A DNA stretch of 64,000 nt from Caulobacter sp. 602-2. Its GTDB lineage: Bacteria; Pseudomonadota; Alphaproteobacteria; Caulobacterales; Caulobacteraceae. This document shows positions 61,210 through 64,000 of this stretch, piece by piece. The DNA is taken from the NCBI RefSeq assembly GCF_011043625.1, contig NZ_JAAKGT010000005.1, positions 248,001 through 312,000 on the forward strand. Direction: 5' to 3'. Every line of letters begins with the position of its first letter. Position 1 is the first letter of the stretch. The position numbers and the translations under genes are program-made. The notes beneath the pieces are model-generated. The model did not search any database, had not been told where the DNA came from, and saw only the letters and a list, made by a program, of their open reading frames with translations.

Positions 61210-62567
61210 GCTTGCAACTCCCCGACGGCCACGGCGAAGGCGTCCACCGCCGCGACCAACCGATCCAGCGCCGCGTCCTCGGTGACGGGCGAGACCAGCA
61301 TCATGTTGTGGAAGGGCGCGATCAGCGCCCCCCGGTTGATCAGCCACAGATGCAGCGCTTCCACCGCACCAAGGTCCAGAACTTTCCGCATCGCCCCCGC
61401 GTCGCGCGGCGGCGGATCGGCGAAAACCAGCTCCACCCGCGCCCCGACATGCACCACCGACCAGGGCAGGCCGCGCGCGGCGATCACGCCGTTCAGCCCG
61501 GCCGCCAGGCGCTGTGCGCCGGCCAGCATCCTGCCGTAGGCCGCGTCGGTCATGACCTCCGACAGCATGGCCCGCATGGCGGCCATGGCCAGCGCATTGC
61601 CCGACAGCGTCGTGCCGATGCCCGACTGGCCCGGACCGATCCGCGCCTGCGCCTCGTCCATCCGCGCCGACAGCTCCGCCGTAACGCCCCAGACGGCCGC
61701 CGGCACGCCGCCGGCCACGGCCTTGCCCAGCACGAAGACGTCGGGCTCCAGCCCGTGGGCGCGGGTGTAGCCGCCAGGACCGGTGGAGATGGTGTGGGTC
61801 TCGTCGATGATCAGCAGGGTTCCGGCCCCGCGCGTCAGCCGGCGCAGGGCGTCGTGGAAGCCGGGGTCGGGCAGGATCATCCCGCAATTGGTCATCACCG
61901 GCTCGGCCAGCACGGCGGCGACGTCGCCGGGCGCCAGGGCCGCTTCCAGGGCGGCGAGATCGTTGAACGGCACGACGCGGGTGGTGGCCGTCAGGTCCTG
62001 GACCTGCCCCAGCAGGCCAGGCTTCATCGAAGGCGCGCCGTCTCTCAGCACGACGAACGCGTCCTCGACCATGCCGTGGTAGCAGCCGTCGAACACCAGC
62101 ACGACCGGCCGCCGGGTCACCGCCCGCGCCCAGCGGATGGCCGCGCGGTTGGCGTCGCTGGCCGTGGTCGCCGCCTGCCACAGCGGCAGGCCGAACCGCT
62201 CGGCCAAGAGCTTGCCGACGATCACCGCCGAGGCGGTGGGCAGCATGAAGCCGGCGCCGCGCCTGGCCTGGTCGGCCACGGCCGCCGCCACGGAAGGCTC
62301 GCCATGGCCGAACATCGACGGCGTGTCGCCCAGGCAGAAGTCGTCATAGAGCTTGCCGTCGACGTCGGTGACCTGCGCGCCCACGCCCTGGGCGGCGAAG
62401 ATGGGGCTGGGGCAGGCCCAGTCGCCCATCCAGTGCATCGGAACCCCGCCCCGCCACACGGCCGAGGCCGCCTTGGCCATGGCCACGCTGCGCGGATGCT
62501 CGGCCAGGAACCGCGCGCGCTCGGCGGCGATCAGGTCGGCGAGGGTGCGGGTCAGCTCAGCGATCAT
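61206..62567 (-). CDS. Class III aminotransferase (glutamate-1-semialdehyde aminomutase-like)
   Basis: A 453-residue PLP enzyme. TLLIIDETHTISTGPGG carries the PLP-contacting Asp and FVLGKAVAGGVPAAVWG the Schiff-base lysine. FDGCYHGMVEDAFV and LSGNALAMAAMRAML match the glutamate-1-semialdehyde aminomutase subgroup, but the polyamine setting suggests a catabolic aminotransferase. It is coupled to the following synthetase by a 4-base overlap. Confidence 0.85.
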   Translation of the reverse strand: MIAELTRTLADLIAAERARFLAEHPRSVAMAKAASAVWRGGVPMHWMGDWACPSPIFAAQGVGAQVTDVDGKLYDDFCLGDTPSMFGHGEPSVAAAVADQARRGAGFMLPTASAVIVGKLLAERFGLPLWQAATTASDANRAAIRWARAVTRRPVVLVFDGCYHGMVEDAFVVLRDGAPSMKPGLLGQVQDLTATTRVVPFNDLAALEAALAPGDVAAVLAEPVMTNCGMILPDPGFHDALRRLTRGAGTLLIIDETHTISTGPGGYTRAHGLEPDVFVLGKAVAGGVPAAVWGVTAELSARMDEAQARIGPGQSGIGTTLSGNALAMAAMRAMLSEVMTDAAYGRMLAGAQRLAAGLNGVIAARGLPWSVVHVGARVELVFADPPPRDAGAMRKVLDLGAVEALHLWLINRGALIAPFHNMMLVSPVTEDAALDRLVAAVDAFAVAVGELQA

Positions 62568-62587
62568 GCTGCGCTCTCCCCCATACG

Positions 62588-62622
62588 CCCGTCATTCCCG
62601 CCACAAGGGCGGGAATGACGGG
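62588..62622. repeat. 15-bp-arm palindrome upstream of the aminotransferase
   Basis: Arms 62588-62602 (CCCGTCATTCCCGCC) and 62608-62622 are perfect complements with a 5-base loop. It lies in the 82-base gap between the dehydrogenase stop and the aminotransferase start and belongs to the GTCATxCCGG-like family. Confidence 0.8.
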
Positions 62623-62649
62623 AGGAAAGGAAAAGGCGGCGCGACGACG

Positions 62650-64000
62650 TCATGCCACCCCGCCAAAGCACAGGTACTTGGTCTCGAAATACTCATCGAG
62701 GCCCTCGGACGATCCCTCGCGGCCCAGGCCCGATTCCTTGACCCCGCCGAACGGCGCCACCTCGGTCGAGATCAGGCCTTCGTTGATGCCGACCATGCCG
62801 GCCTCGATGGCCTCGGCCACGCGCCAGCAGCGGCCGACGTCGCGGCTGTAGAAATAGGCCGCCAGGCCGAACGGCGTGGCGTTGGCCAGGCTGATCGCCT
62901 CGTCCTCGGTGTGGAACTTCACGATCGGCGCGACGGGGCCGAAGATCTCCTCGTTGAAGAGGCGCATGTCCGGCGTGGCGCCGGTCAGCACCGTGGGCTG
63001 GTAGAACAGGCCGCCCATCTCGTGGCGCTCGCCGCCGACCTCGACCCGGGCGCCGGCCGCGACGGCCTCCTGCACCAGGTTCTCGACCTTGATCAGGGCC
63101 TTGTCGTTGATCAGCGGGCCGATCACCACGCCCTCGCCCGCGCCCGGCCCCACCTTCATCGCCGCCACCTTTTCGGAAAGGCGCGCGGCGAAGGCGTCGT
63201 GGATGCCGGCCTGCACGATCAGGCGGTTGGCGCAGACGCAGGTCTGGCCGGTGTTGCGGTACTTGCTGGCGATCGCGCCGTCGACGGCGGCCTCCAGATC
63301 GGCGTCGTCGAAGACGATGAAGGGCGCGTTGCCGCCCAGCTCCAGCGACAGCTTCTTCATCGTGCCGGCGCACTGGCCGTAGAGGATCTTGCCCACCGGG
63401 GTCGAGCCGGTGAACGACAGCTTGCGCACCCGGCCGTCCTCGCACAGCGCCTTGCCGATGGCGCTGGAGTCCGTGCCGGTGACGATGTTGAGCACGCCGG
63501 CCGGCACGCCCGCCTCCACCGCCAGCCGGGCGATGGCCAGGGCGCACAGCGGCGTCTCGGCCGCCGGCTTGACCACCACGGTGCAGCCGGCCGCCAGGGC
63601 CGGGCCGACCTTGCGGGTGATCATGGCGATGGGGAAATTCCACGGCGCGATCGCCGCGCACACCCCGATCGGCTGCTTGATCGAAGCCAGGCGCTTCTTC
63701 GGGTCGGGCGTCGGGATGGTGTGGCCGTAGCCGCGTTTGGCCTCCTCGGCGAACCAGTCGATGAAGCTGGCGCCGTAGGCCACCTCGCCCTTCGACTCCG
63801 CCAGCGGCTTGCCCTGCTCGGCGGTCATCAGCCGGGCCAGGTCGTCGGCGTGGGCGAGCATCAGGTCGCTCCACTTGCGCAGGATCGCGCCCCGCTCCTT
63901 GGCCGTCCTGGCCGCCCAGCCCGGAAACGCCCGATGCGCCGCCTCGATGGCGATCCGCGTCTCGGCCGCGCCCAGGTCGGCGACCTCGGCAATCGTCTCG
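62650..64000 (-). CDS. gabD: Succinate-semialdehyde dehydrogenase, N terminus outside window
   Basis: Aldehyde dehydrogenase cut by the right edge; about 449 residues are present, the usual length being about 485. Catalytic motifs: PWNFPIAMITRK, LELGGNAP with the general base Glu, and NTGQTCVCANR with the nucleophilic Cys. KPAAETPLCALA and the C-terminal GVKESGLGREGSSEGLDEY fit GabD. It would oxidise succinate semialdehyde from GABA to succinate, the last step of polyamine breakdown, although a role on aminoaldehydes is possible. Confidence 0.92.
   Translation of the reverse strand, partial: ETIAEVADLGAAETRIAIEAAHRAFPGWAARTAKERGAILRKWSDLMLAHADDLARLMTAEQGKPLAESKGEVAYGASFIDWFAEEAKRGYGHTIPTPDPKKRLASIKQPIGVCAAIAPWNFPIAMITRKVGPALAAGCTVVVKPAAETPLCALAIARLAVEAGVPAGVLNIVTGTDSSAIGKALCEDGRVRKLSFTGSTPVGKILYGQCAGTMKKLSLELGGNAPFIVFDDADLEAAVDGAIASKYRNTGQTCVCANRLIVQAGIHDAFAARLSEKVAAMKVGPGAGEGVVIGPLINDKALIKVENLVQEAVAAGARVEVGGERHEMGGLFYQPTVLTGATPDMRLFNEEIFGPVAPIVKFHTEDEAISLANATPFGLAAYFYSRDVGRCWRVAEAIEAGMVGINEGLISTEVAPFGGVKESGLGREGSSEGLDEYFETKYLCFGGVA

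Noticed and set aside
1-64000. tRNA, rRNA, CRISPR array, transposase or prophage genes
   Set aside because: I looked for cloverleaf-like sequences, regularly spaced repeats and integrase or transposase motifs and found none. The repeats present are dispersed palindromes.

Overview
The window is high-GC DNA, dense in genes, from an alphaproteobacterium that looks like Caulobacter. The strongest signs are a fliF-fliG-flbE-fliN-flbD-flhA block next to sciP (the small CtrA inhibitor), and the divergent fliK-flgD-flgE and flgK-flgL operons. These are joined by a control region with sigma-54 promoters, an IHF-like site and FlbD (ftr) sites. This is the known Caulobacter arrangement. The species cannot be fixed from the sequence alone. 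I see no tRNA, rRNA, CRISPR array, transposase or prophage.

Layout. 1-606 is the end of lepA. 731-1276 is an orphan RebB (R-body) gene. 1481-5072 (minus) is a TonB receptor / small secreted protein / di-haem peroxidase unit, with a perfect 11-bp inverted repeat over the receptor's ribosome-binding region. 5195-10284 holds a GST, a DUF3800 protein, a secreted flavin amine oxidase paired with a c-type cytochrome, a small basic protein, a P-loop NTPase and a GNAT acetyltransferase. 10289-26029 is the flagellar region: export gate, switch/MS-ring, FlbD, SciP, hook, hook cap, hook-length control, hook-filament junction.

26095-34000 carries housekeeping genes: mnmA, a hypoxanthine-type phosphoribosyltransferase, a zinc-ribbon DUF3426 protein, ftsE-ftsX-ydcF-plsC, chaC, DUF2125 and a small lipoprotein. 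34145-37031 is a three-gene aromatic amino acid cluster (chorismate mutase, HisC-like aminotransferase, prephenate/arogenate dehydrogenase). 37282-40755 is a probable catabolic unit: an FAD oxidoreductase, a Rieske oxygenase and a TetR/BetI-type regulator that seems to start at CTG. 41196-46268 (minus) joins a TonB receptor, an APC permease and a secreted amidohydrolase, and looks like peptide or amino acid scavenging. 46396-49824 has a TPR-sulfotransferase, a hypothetical protein and an SdpR/SdpI-like pair.

49819-64000 is almost entirely one minus-strand polyamine uptake and catabolism region. It has a semialdehyde dehydrogenase, two aminotransferases, two gamma-glutamylpolyamine synthetase-like proteins, a spermidine/putrescine ABC importer, a gamma-glutamyl-GABA hydrolase and a gamma-glutamylputrescine oxidase. 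A VapBC toxin-antitoxin pair sits inside it. Imported polyamine would be gamma-glutamylated, oxidised or transaminated, hydrolysed to GABA, and passed to succinate.

Two or three families of short palindromic repeats fill most of the longer intergenic gaps, usually as head-to-head pairs. Some have been taken into gene structure: one copy supplies the Shine-Dalgarno of the TetR gene, one forms an ORF bridging two ABC-transporter genes, and one makes a large nested hairpin between the binding-protein and permease genes.
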